55,571 nt of DNA from Nemertoderma westbladi. Taxonomy: Eukaryota; Xenacoelomorpha; Nemertodermatida; Nemertodermatidae. Where the stretch lies: the NCBI GenBank assembly GCA_032718475.1, contig JAUCBJ010006653.1:1-55571 (forward strand), given 5' to 3'. The notes below the pieces were generated by a model. The model saw nothing but the letters and a program-made list of their open reading frames with translations, was not told the DNA's origin and ran no database searches. The position numbers were made by a program, and so were the translations under genes. This document shows positions 45,154 to 54,399 of this stretch, one piece after another (positions within the stretch are counted from its first letter, which is position 1; each line of letters opens with the position of its first letter).

Positions 45154-47526
45154 CTACCTCTCTCTCGGGGGAGGTCGTTGTTCGTTGTGTTCACTACCTC
45201 TCTCTCGGGGGAGGTCGTTGTTCGTTGTGTTTACTCCCTCTCTCCCAGGGAGGTCGTTGTTCGTTGTGTTTACTCCCTCTCTCCCAGAGAGGTCGTTGTT
45301 TGTTGTGTTTACTCCCTCTCTCCCAGGGAGGTCGTTGTTCGTTGTGTTCACTACCTCTCTCTCGGGGGAGGTCGTTGTTCGTTGTGTTTACTCCCTCTCT
45401 CCCAGGGAGGTCGTTGTTCGTTGTGTTCACTACCTCTCTCTCGGGGGAGGTCGTTGTTCGTTGTGTTTACTCCCTCTCTCTGTGGAGGTCGCCGTTCGTT
45501 GTGTTTACTACCTCTCTCTCGGGGGAGGTCGTTGTTCGTTGTGTTTACTCCCTCTCTCCCAGGGAGGTCGTTGTTCGTTGTGTTCACTACCTCTCTCTCG
45601 GGGGAGGTCGTTGTTCGTTGTGTTTACTCCCTCTCTCCCAGAGAGGTCGTTGTTTGTTGTGTTCACTACCTCTCTCTCAGGGGAGGTCGTTGTTCGTTGT
45701 GTTCACTACCTCTCTCTCGGGGGAGGTCGTTGTTCGTTGTGTTTACTCCCTCTCTCCCAGAGAGGTCGTTGTTTGTTGTGTTCACTACCTCTCTCTCAGG
45801 GGAGGTCGTTGTTCGTTGTGTTCACTACCTCTCTCTCGGGGGAGGTCGTTGTTCGTTGTGTTTACTCCCTCTCTCCCAGGGAGGTCGTTGTTCGTTGTGT
45901 TCACTACCTCTCTCCCAGGGAGGTCGTCGTTCGTTGTGTTCACTACCTCTCTCCCGGGGGAGGTCGTTGTTCGTTGTGTTTACTCCCTCTCTCCCAGGGA
46001 GGTCGTCGTTCGTTGTGTTCACTACCTCTCTCCCGGGGGAGGTCGTTGTTCGTTGTGTTCACTACCTCTCTCTCGGGGGAGGTCGTTGTTCGTTGTGTTT
46101 ACTCCCTCTCTCCCAGGGAGGTCGTTGTTCGTTGTGTTCACTACCTCTCTCTCGGGGGAGGTCGTTGTTCGTTGTGTTTACTCCCTCTCTCTCAGGGGAG
46201 GTCGTTGTTCGTTGTGTTCACTACCTCTCTCCCAGGGAGGTCGTTGTTCGTTGTGTTCACTACCTCTCTCTCGGGGGAGGTCGTTGTTCGTTGTGTTTAC
46301 TCCCTCTCTCCCAGGGAGGTCGTTGTTCGTTGTGTTCACTACCTCTCTCTCGGGGGAGGTCGTTGTTCGTTGTGTTTACTACCTCTCTCTCAGGGGAGGT
46401 CGTTGTTCGTTGTGTTTACTCCCTCTCTCCCAGGGAGGTCGTTGTTCGTTGTGTTCACTACCTCTCTCTCGGGGGAGGTCGTTGTTCGTTGTGTTTACTC
46501 CCTCTCTCTCAGGGGAGGTCGTTGTTCGTTGTGTTCACTACCTCTCTCCCAGGGAGGTCGTCGTTCGTTGTGTTCACTACCTCTCTCCCAGGGAGGTCGT
46601 CGTTCGTTGTGTTCACTACCTCTCTCTCGGGGGAGGTCGTTGTTCGTTGTGTTTACTACCTCTCTCTCAGGGGAGGTCGTTGTTCGTTGTGTTTACTCCC
46701 TCTCTCCCAGGGAGGTCGTTGTTCGTTGTGTTCACTACCTCTCTCTCGGGGGAGGTCGTTGTTCGTTGTGTTTACTACCTCTCTCTCAGGGGAGGTCGTT
46801 GTTCGTTGTGTTTACTCCCTCTCTCCCAGGGAGGTCGTTGTTCGTTGTGTTCACTACCTCTCTCTCGGGGGAGGTCGTTGTTCGTTGTGTTTACTCCCTC
46901 TCTCTCAGGGGAGGTCGTTGTTCGTTGTGTTCACTACCTCTCTCCCAGGGAGGTCGTCGTTCGTTGTGTTCACTACCTCTCTCCCAGGGAGGTCGTCGTT
47001 CGTTGTGTTCACTACCTCTCTCCCGGGGGAGGTCGTTGTTCGTTGTGTTTACTCCCTCTCTCCCAGGGAGGTCGTTGTTCGTTGTGTTCACTACCTCTCT
47101 CCCAGGGAGGTCGTCGTTCGTTGTGTTCACTACCTCTCTCTCGGGGGAGGTCGTTGTTCGTTGTGTTTACTCCCTCTCTCTCAGGGGAGGTCGTTGTTCG
47201 TTGTGTTCACTACCTCTCTCTCGGGGGAGGTCGTTGTTCGTTGTGTTCACTACCTCTCTCTCGGGGGAGGTCGTTGTTCGTTGTGTTCACTACCTCTCTC
47301 TCGGGGGAGGTCGTTGTTCGTTGTGTTTACTCCCTCTCTCCCAGGGAGGTCGTTGTTCGTTGTGTTTACTCCCTCTCTCCCAGAGAGGTCGTTGTTTGTT
47401 GTGTTTACTCCCTCTCTCCCAGGGAGGTCGTTGTTCGTTGTGTTCACTACCTCTCTCTCGGGGGAGGTCGTTGTTCGTTGTGTTTACTCCCTCTCTCCCA
47501 GGGAGGTCGTTGTTCGTTGTGTTCAC
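45154..47526. repeat. 2096-bp-spaced higher-order copies within the minisatellite
   Basis: The variant order at 45154-45430 is found again at 47250-47526, an offset of 2096 bp. This implies block duplication or conversion over dozens of units. The intervening sequence was not fully compared. Confidence 0.75.
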
Positions 47527-48001
47527 TACCTCTCTCTCGGGGGAGGTCGTTGTTCGTTGTGTTTACTCCCTCTCTCCCAGGGAGGTCGTTGTTCGTTGTG
47601 TTCACTACCTCTCTCTCAGGGGAGGTCGTTGTTCGTTGTGTTTACTACCTCTCTCCCAGGGAGGTCGTTGTTTGTTGTGTTCACTACCTCTCTCTCAGGG
47701 GAGGTCGTTGTTCGTTGTGTTCACTACCTCTCTCTCAGGGGAGGTCGTTGTTCGTTGTGTTTACTCCCTCTCTCCCAGAGAGGTCGTTGTTCGTTGTGTT
47801 CACTACCTCTCTCCCAGGGGAGGTCGTTGTTCGTTGTGTTCACTACCTCTCTCCCAGGGGAGGTCGTTGTTCGTTGTGTTCACTACCTCTCTCTCAGGGA
47901 AGGTCGTTGTTCGTTGTGTTCACTACCTCTCTCCCAGAGAGGTCGTTGTTCGTTGTGTTCACTACCTCTCTCCCAGGGGAGGTCGTTGTTCGTTGTGTTC
48001 A

Positions 48002-49191
48002 CTACCTCTCTCTCAGGGAAGGTCGTTGTTCGTTGTGTTTACTCCCTCTCTCCCAGGGAGGTCGTTGTTCGTTGTGTTTACTCCCTCTCTCCCAGGGAGG
48101 TCGTTGTTCGTTGTGTTCACTACCTCTCTCTCGGGGGAGGTCGTTGTTCGTTGTGTTTACTCCCTCTCTCCCAGGGAGGTCGTTGTTCGTTGTGTTCACT
48201 ACCTCTCTCTCGGGGGAGGTCGTTGTTCGTTGTGTTTACTCCCTCTCTCCCAGGGAGGTCGTTGTTCGTTGTGTTCACTACCTCTCTCCCAGGGGAGGTC
48301 GTTGTTCGTTGTGTTCACTACCTCTCTCCCAGGGGAGGTCGTTGTTCGTTGTGTTCACTACCTCTCTCTCAGGGAAGGTCGTTGTTCGTTGTGTTCACTA
48401 CCTCTCTCCCAGAGAGGTCGTTGTTCGTTGTGTTCACTACCTCTCTCCCAGGGGAGGTCGTTGTTCGTTGTGTTCACTACCTCTCTCTCAGGGAAGGTCG
48501 TTGTTCGTTGTGTTCACTACCTCTCTCTCAGGGGAGGTCGTTGTTCGTTGTGTTCACTACCTCTCTCTCAGGGGAGGTCGTTGTTCGTTGTGTTCACTCC
48601 CTCTCTCTCAGGGGAGGTCGTCGTTTGTTGTGTTCACTACCTCTCTCTCAGGGAAGGTCGTTGTTCGTTGTGTTCACTACCTCTCTCTCAGGGGAGGTCG
48701 TCGTTTGTTGTGTTCACTACCTCTCTCCCAGAGAGGTCGTTGTTCGTTGTGTTCACTACCTCTCTCCCAGGGGAGGTCGTTGTTCGTTGTGTTCACTACC
48801 TCTCTCCCAGAGAGGTCGTTGTTCGTTGTGTTCACTACCTCTCTCTCAGGGGAGGTCGTTGTTCGTTGTGTTCACTCCCTCTCTCTCAGGGGAGGTCGTC
48901 GTTTGTTGTGTTCACTACCTCTCTCCCAGAGAGGTCGTTGTTCGTTGTGTTCACTACCTCTCTCCCAGGGGAGGTCGTTGTTCGTTGTGTTCACTACCTC
49001 TCTCTCAGGGAAGGTCGTTGTTCGTTGTGTTTACTCCCTCTCTCCCAGGGAGGTCGTTGTTCGTTGTGTTTACTCCCTCTCTCCCAGGGAGGTCGTTGTT
49101 CGTTGTGTTCACTACCTCTCTCTCGGGGGAGGTCGTTGTTCGTTGTGTTTACTCCCTCTCTCCCAGGGAGGTCGTTGTTCGTTGTGTTCAC
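48002..49191. repeat. 992-bp-spaced higher-order copies within the minisatellite
   Basis: The unit order at 48002-48199, including the rare CTCAGGGAAGG closing variant, recurs at 48994-49191 with an offset of 992 bp. Neighbouring units also agree, indicating a block duplication. Confidence 0.8.
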
Positions 49192-49699
49192 TACCTCTCT
49201 CTCGGGGGAGGTCGTTGTTCGTTGTGTTTACTCCCTCTCTCCCAGGGAGGTCGTTGTTCGTTGTGTTCACTACCTCTCTCCCAGGGGAGGTCGTTGTTCG
49301 TTGTGTTCACTACCTCTCTCCCAGGGGAGGTCGTTGTTCGTTGTGTTCACTACCTCTCTCTCAGGGAAGGTCGTTGTTCGTTGTGTTCACTACCTCTCTC
49401 CCAGAGAGGTCGTTGTTCGTTGTGTTCACTACCTCTCTCCCAGGGGAGGTCGTTGTTCGTTGTGTTCACTACCTCTCTCTCAGGGAAGGTCGTTGTTCGT
49501 TGTGTTCACTACCTCTCTCTCAGGGGAGGTCGTTGTTCGTTGTGTTCACTACCTCTCTCTCAGGGGAGGTCGTTGTTCGTTGTGTTCACTCCCTCTCTCT
49601 CAGGGGAGGTCGTCGTTTGTTGTGTTCACTACCTCTCTCTCAGGGAAGGTCGTTGTTCGTTGTGTTCACTACCTCTCTCTCAGGGGAGGTCGTTGTTCG

Positions 49700-50484
49700 T
49701 TGTGTTCAATCCCTCTCTCTCTCTGGCGAGGGAGCCTTTTGTTGTGTTCACTCCCTCTCTCTTGGGGGAGGTCGTTGTTCGTTGTGTTCACTACCTCTCT
49801 CTCTGTGGAGGTCGCCGTTCGTTGTGTTCACTACCTCTCTCTCTGTGGAGGTCGCCGTTCGTTGTGTTCACTACCTCTCTCTCAGGGGAGGTCGTTGTTC
49901 GTTGTGTTCAATCCCTCTCTCTCTCTGGCGAGGGAGCCTTTTGTTGTGTTCACTCCCTCTCTCTTGGGGGAGGTCGTTGTTCGTTGTGTTCACTACCTCT
50001 CTCTCTGTGGAGGTCGCCGTTCGTTGTGTTCACTACCTCTCTCCCAGGGGAGGTCGTTGTTCGTTGTGTTCACTACCTCTCTCTCAGGGAAGGTCGTTGT
50101 TCGTTGTGTTCACTACCTCTCTCTCAGGGGAGGTCGTTGTTCGTTGTGTTCACTACCTCTCTCTCAGGGGAGGTCGTTGTTCGTTGTGTTCACTCCCTCT
50201 CTCTCAGGGGAGGTCGTCGTTTGTTGTGTTCACTACCTCTCTCTCAGGGAAGGTCGTTGTTCGTTGTGTTCACTACCTCTCTCTCAGGGGAGGTCGTTGT
50301 TCGTTGTGTTCAATCCCTCTCTCTCTCTGGCGAGGGAGCCTTTTGTTGTGTTCACTCCCTCTCTCTTGGGGGAGGTCGTTGTTCGTTGTGTTCACTACCT
50401 CTCTCTCTGTGGAGGTCGCCGTTCGTTGTGTTCACTACCTCTCTCTCGGGGGAGGTCATTGTTTGTTGTGTTTGCTTCCTCTGC
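49700..50484. repeat. Divergent right edge of the minisatellite
   Basis: Units here carry changes that are rare elsewhere: TTCAATCCC, CTCTGGCGAGGGAGCC, CTTGGGGGAGG and CTGTGGAGGTCGCCG. The GGCGAGGGAGCC unit occurs at 49725, 49927 and 50329, so the edge has its own higher-order copies. The final unit decays into TTTGCTTCCTCTGCATC before a LINE tail. Confidence 0.9.
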
Positions 50485-50602
50485 ATCTACTACTACTACG
50501 ATCGGCATGCTGCATTGCAACTGCATTATATACATATTACATATATATATAAAAAATGTTGTGCCGGCTTGTCAACAAAATAGTCCCACCACAACTCCTG
50601 TA
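50485..50602 (-). mobile_element. LINE D: 5'-truncated 3' end
   Basis: This starts with the trinucleotide tail (TAC)n on the plus strand at about 50490, then GATCGGCATGCTGCATTGCA and TGTGCCGGCTTGTCAACAA, the same order as the tails at 1931-2012 and 1-70. An AT-rich insertion (TATATACATATT) lengthens the tail. Similarity ends near 50602, so only the last codons and tail are present, as is common for LINE insertions. Confidence 0.85.
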
Positions 50603-50840
50603 AAGTCCAGTAGTATACCGCTTACTGAATCCTAGTAACGAATATCTCCTACTGTAGGATCCAGCAGCATATAACGGGTTTGTACAGTATCTACCAAGAA
50701 ATCCCAGCCCAGGACGTGTCTAAAAAATAGATACCAAAGTACACAAACTACTACTGGCGAGAACGGAGCCTGATGTCTCTCCTAAACTTGGTCGAATCAA
50801 TTGCCCGGGCTAACTAGACAATCAGGGTGACCGCCCTCTA
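50603..50840. other. Spacer, nothing recognised
   Basis: Unique-looking sequence between the LINE tail and the inverted-repeat element. No motif or reading frame of note. Confidence 0.5.
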
Positions 50841-51822
50841 AGGGGCCGTCCAAGTATGACGTCAGCACTTTAGGGGGGGGAGGGGGGTTGGGAAAATCTG
50901 ATGACGTGCTGATGAGGGGAGGGGAGGGGGTCAGCCAAAATCTGACGTCAGCATGTTCATTTATAGGTGCTAGAAGAGATATAGCAGAAGAGTAAATAGC
51001 TTGCCTATTTTAATTGTTCGAAGCCCCCGAAGGCCCGTAGCACGACCTTCTGTTTCAGTTACCAGTCACCATGTTTCAGTGATTAGGACGCGTGCTACTG
51101 GGGTACTGCGGTACAGGGGTTCGCCTGAAAATGAAACATTAATCCTAAGCTAATGATTGTTAGAGACTGCAGTACCGTTACCTCTACCGGTTCATATAAG
51201 CTTATTATTAGCTTATATGTTTGTTTATTATCATTCATAAACTGCTGTCGCATCAGGTACAAGTATGTAAACTTTAGGCATCACCCATGTGAAGAATACC
51301 AGGATTTCACTTTTCGGTCGACTATTTATTGGAATTTTTTATATGGGGAATTTTTATTTTTTTTAATTTATCTTTATTAAGTGTTTTGTAGCGCTTATTT
51401 CTGTCTTATAACCTGTACATATACTAATTCGTTTATTGTTTTGGTTAGATTCAGCCCTTCAGTAACCTGTGTTTTTGGTGAAAACCAGGTATTCTTCACA
51501 TGGGGGTAACTGCAAAGTGAAACATATCGGCAGAAAGTCTGGTATTCTTCACATGGGCCCGATAGGCTATCCTACTACAACTCTATACCTTCCTATGTAG
51601 ATAAGCTATGTAACAGCCAGCCCCCGTGCACCCCCCTCCAACTGTCCAATGCAATATACTGTAATACCTTTATCCTGCTGATAATAGTTTATTACAAAAT
51701 TTTTTTTTAATCTGATTAGGGGGGGGGGGGGGGTCAACGCCTATCTGATGATATCTGATTTAGGGGAGGGAGGGGGTCAACATTTTGGGGAAAAGTGCAG
51801 ACGTCATACTTGGACGGCCCCT
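50841..51822. mobile_element. 982-bp element with 31-bp terminal inverted repeats
   Basis: The left end begins AGGGGCCGTCCAAGTATGAC and the right end is its reverse complement. The match extends 31 positions with one mismatch (position 24). Just inside both ends the plus strand has long G runs and a CAAAATCTGACGTCAG or ATCTGAT word. No transposase is encoded, so this is a non-autonomous DNA transposon or MITE. The flanks (CTA on the left, AAC on the right) do not give a clear target duplication, and I cannot assign the superfamily. Confidence 0.85.
51284..51557. mobile_element. 274-bp palindromic element nested in the 982-bp element
   Basis: CCCATGTGAAGAATACCAG at 51284-51302 and its exact reverse complement at 51539-51557 form perfect 19-bp inverted repeats. 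A third, nearly identical copy of the right arm is at 51485-51504. The middle is AT-rich and has no ORF of note. It may be a smaller MITE inserted into the larger one, or an internal structural repeat. Confidence 0.65.
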
Positions 51823-52481
51823 AACCAGTGAGGCAGATGTACAGTCTACAGATACAGACCAAACTCATGGGAAATCAATCCTGCCGCGTAGCGAATCCTA
51901 ACTACCGCTAATGGACCTAAATACTGTAAACTTGCCACTGTGTGATTTATATGGGTATAATACGAGCTAGTGGGTCAACCGAACACTAGCGTAAAGCAAT
52001 ACTGCTGACAGAAAAATCAGTCAAAAGGGGTGGAGCAATACTTCAGTAAAACAATCTTAAGGCGCGCGTGTGTGTGTGTGTGTGTTATGATAAAACAAAT
52101 TTTGGTGTACCGCTGTTGTACTAGGTTTTGGTGACTTTTAACAAAATAATAATAACGGGCGCTAGCTACTTGAATAAGCTAGTCGCGCGCTGCAATACTT
52201 ACAAACTGACGTCAAAAGGGCTCTCTCCTCCTTTATTCACAACTCGATCGGGCAATTATGGTGTTAGTAACTACGTCTGTGATTGGCACTGATACCAGAC
52301 TCTGATTGTGAAAATAGAGAATTGCCTGAGCAAATACGTTGGACTCAGACAGATCAGTCAAACTGCTAGGCCTACAGTGCTGACCAGTACTGTACCGCTA
52401 GTACGGCAAAGTCACCAAATTATAGAGCTTGCTGTTTGCACCTAGTGTACTCGTACTCGCACGTACTAGCAAACAGCATTG
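51823..52481. other. Spacer with a (GT)n run
   Basis: No gene seen. A GT dinucleotide run lies at 52068-52085, after a GCGCGC word. Confidence 0.6.
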
Positions 52482-52775
52482 GCTTGAGTCGAAAGCTTTA
52501 AAGAAATCAACAAAGATAATAGCCAGTTGTCAGTCTTTCTTTATTGATAACTCTTCGATTATCATTGTAAGTGCCAGAATAGGCTCCATGGTCCCACGAC
52601 CTTTACGGAACCCATCAGGATCCCTGATGCGATTTAATAGAATTCTGTTCTATAGCTTTGCATGCAATCGAGATTAACGAGATTCCACGAAAAGATCCAC
52701 GGGTCATCTGCATCAGGGAGGTCGTCGTTCATTATATCAAGTTCTGTGGTCCCTCCATCTTTGTAACAGAATAGA
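52482..52775 (-). pseudogene. LINE E: short, degraded reverse-transcriptase fragment
   Basis: On the minus strand this corresponds to the RT finger/palm segment seen in LINE A at about 1545-1850. It has the FRGISL-like region (shifted in frame), the ATTAAATCGCATCAGGGATC block, the GRGTMEPI-like block and IIFVDFFKAFDS at its 3' side. Frameshifts and stops make it non-functional. A plus-strand frame over the same bases (52429-52677) is a shadow. The left end at 52482 coincides with a GAGTCGAAAGC word. Confidence 0.8.
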
Positions 52776-53248
52776 AATGTCGGTCGACAATGTGACAATG
52801 TGATAACGATGTGCTGAGCCTGGCTTGTCCACCCCGGCCTGGTCGAATTGTATCATATTGTATAACTGTATAATACAAATAGGTTTATTTGCCTAGTGTT
52901 AATTCCCATTAATTAACCAATAATAGTATTAACTACGCAAACAGATAAAAACTGTCTATATAAACTCTATTAAAATTCATAGTAGAATCATTTTAATCGA
53001 GTTGGTGTGACCTTTGGCATTTCGTCATAGGAAGTCAATATAACATAATATATAGGCCTACAGTAGATACAGTAGATACAGTTAATATTGTTCACTTATT
53101 GCAATTGATTTAGTTATTTAATTATTAATTTGCGGTTGATGGTTATTAAACGCCAACCTACAGTATGTCGTTACCATTTTGGTCGCTTTTAAATTATTCG
53201 CAATATTTGATGCAATCAAAATGAACCGTAGAAAAATCAAAGGAATTA
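52776..53248. other. AT-rich spacer, nothing recognised
   Basis: No coding sequence or repeat structure beyond short AT-rich runs and a duplicated ACAGTAGATA word near 53060. Confidence 0.5.
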
Positions 53249-53388
53249 CTCGCTGTAGGGATGGATTCGTATTTAAGAATTAATTACTCACTGTAGGGAT
53301 TCGTATTTAAGAATTAATTACTCGGTGTAGGGATTCGTATTTAAGAATTAATTACTCACTGTAGGGATTCGTATTTAAGAATTAATTA
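53249..53388. repeat. 34-bp tandem repeat, four copies
   Basis: The unit reads CTCACTGTAGGGATTCGTAT followed by TTAAGAATTAATTA. The first copy has a four-base insertion (38 bp) and the third has CTCGG in place of CTCAC. It lies in AT-rich sequence with no gene nearby. Confidence 0.9.
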
Positions 53389-54399
53389 CTTTTATCTTCA
53401 TTAAATTGATACATTACACCTGTACCTACTACAGTAGGATGGATCGCCGACAGACAACACATCACTCCAACAGCCCACTTACTAATTCATCTCCATGGCT
53501 AACCACCACTTTCCTATCGCCAGATCATGCAATCAGCTATACGATGGCAGTGGCAGGTAACTGGAATGCGTAGTGCCTGCAAGGTGGTGCTGGGCTCTGA
53601 CAATTCTACCGAGATTGTACAATGCTTCATATGTTTAGTGAGCATCGTATTTTATGCCATGAACATTGCGCAGGATCGTAGTGTATGTATACAGTCAAGA
53701 GACCTGTGTCATCTGCGGGAAGAGCCGAACAGGGGTTACCATAGCACAACAGACTCTATTACGGGTCGGAATAAACCGACCTTCAGAAAAGCTTTCATTC
53801 CAGGTGATTTATATACCATTTATATCGGATTATGAGGCCACCGGCAGATCTTCTAATCCACAACCCAATTAAAAAGTCATGTACGCCACCAACCAGGCCA
53901 TCCAATGACTGAATACGTTGACGGTAGATGAGTAATGGCCTTAAGAACGTTCATTGTTGATTCGACCACATCACGTGAAGTGCGTCATATATAGGCCTAC
54001 AGTGTGACTTTTGGGCCTGAAAAAAGTTCAATAATTGACACACTCACACCTAGACACGGACGGAAAGTTTCATGCGTCCAATGAATCACGCATGGATGAG
54101 TAAATGTCACGTGGTGAGGTGCAATTATTAGTCATTCCTCATCATTAATTAGAAAATGTAGAGATTAATTATCAATTATTTGATTACTACTGTATACATT
54201 TATATTAGGCGAGTCAATCGAGCCAGAAAAAGGGGTCAACCCATATCAAATTCGCAATTCATCCAAGCCAATGATGTTTTATTTCACATTACCTTGTTAA
54301 TGCCCCCAAAAAAGTCTATAAAAATATATTATGCGAATCACTTTCAATTTCCTGTTTCTTACCTTAGCAACATGGATTTTACATAGCAACAAGGGGTCT
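53389..54399. other. Spacer without a supported gene
   Basis: Open frames of 102 codons (53527-53835) and 68 codons (53666-53872) overlap in different frames. Neither has a recognisable motif or is long enough to be convincing, though a single small exon cannot be excluded. The rest is AT-rich. Confidence 0.5.

Larger units (their letters stand above)
29353..50484. repeat. 21-kb minisatellite, 38/39/40-bp unit, about 530-540 copies
   Basis: Uninterrupted head-to-tail array. Each unit has a head TCGTYGTTCGTTGTGTTYAC, then TMC, a CTCTCTC pyrimidine run and a closing purine run. Closing variants give the lengths: CTCAGGGGAGG or CTCGGGGGAGG (40 bp), CCCAGGGAGG or CCCAGAGAGG (39 bp), CCAGGGAGG (38 bp). 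No forward-strand TAA, TAG or TGA is present in any frame, so frames of 7354, 7049 and 5338 codons cross it. The frames rotate because 38 and 40 are not multiples of three. Reverse-strand frames are short. The array starts inside transposase coding sequence and ends beside a LINE tail. Composition (CpG-bearing, about half G+C) contrasts with the AT-rich flanks. Confidence 0.97.

Noticed and set aside
31124-49191. Minus-strand frames with NTTNDDLP and SEHNERRPP repeats
   Set aside because: These are short antisense readings of the same minisatellite, ended by stops in the reverse units. They have no independent support.
29353-50484. CRISPR-like array
   Set aside because: There are no unique spacers: units abut directly and vary only slightly. 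The context is animal DNA with retrotransposons.
28571-50635. Giant protein-coding genes (7354, 7049 and 5338 codons) across the array
   Set aside because: Three overlapping forward frames cannot all be coding. All consist of a 38-40-bp DNA repeat whose frame rotates from unit to unit, and only the first 260 or so codons resemble a known protein.
51153-51380. 75-codon plus-strand frame inside the inverted-repeat element
   Set aside because: AT-rich, without motifs, and overlapping the arm of the nested palindrome; probably chance.
53527-53872. Possible small gene with a CVICGK-like motif
   Set aside because: Two short overlapping frames, no second Cys pair or family match, and no supporting neighbours.
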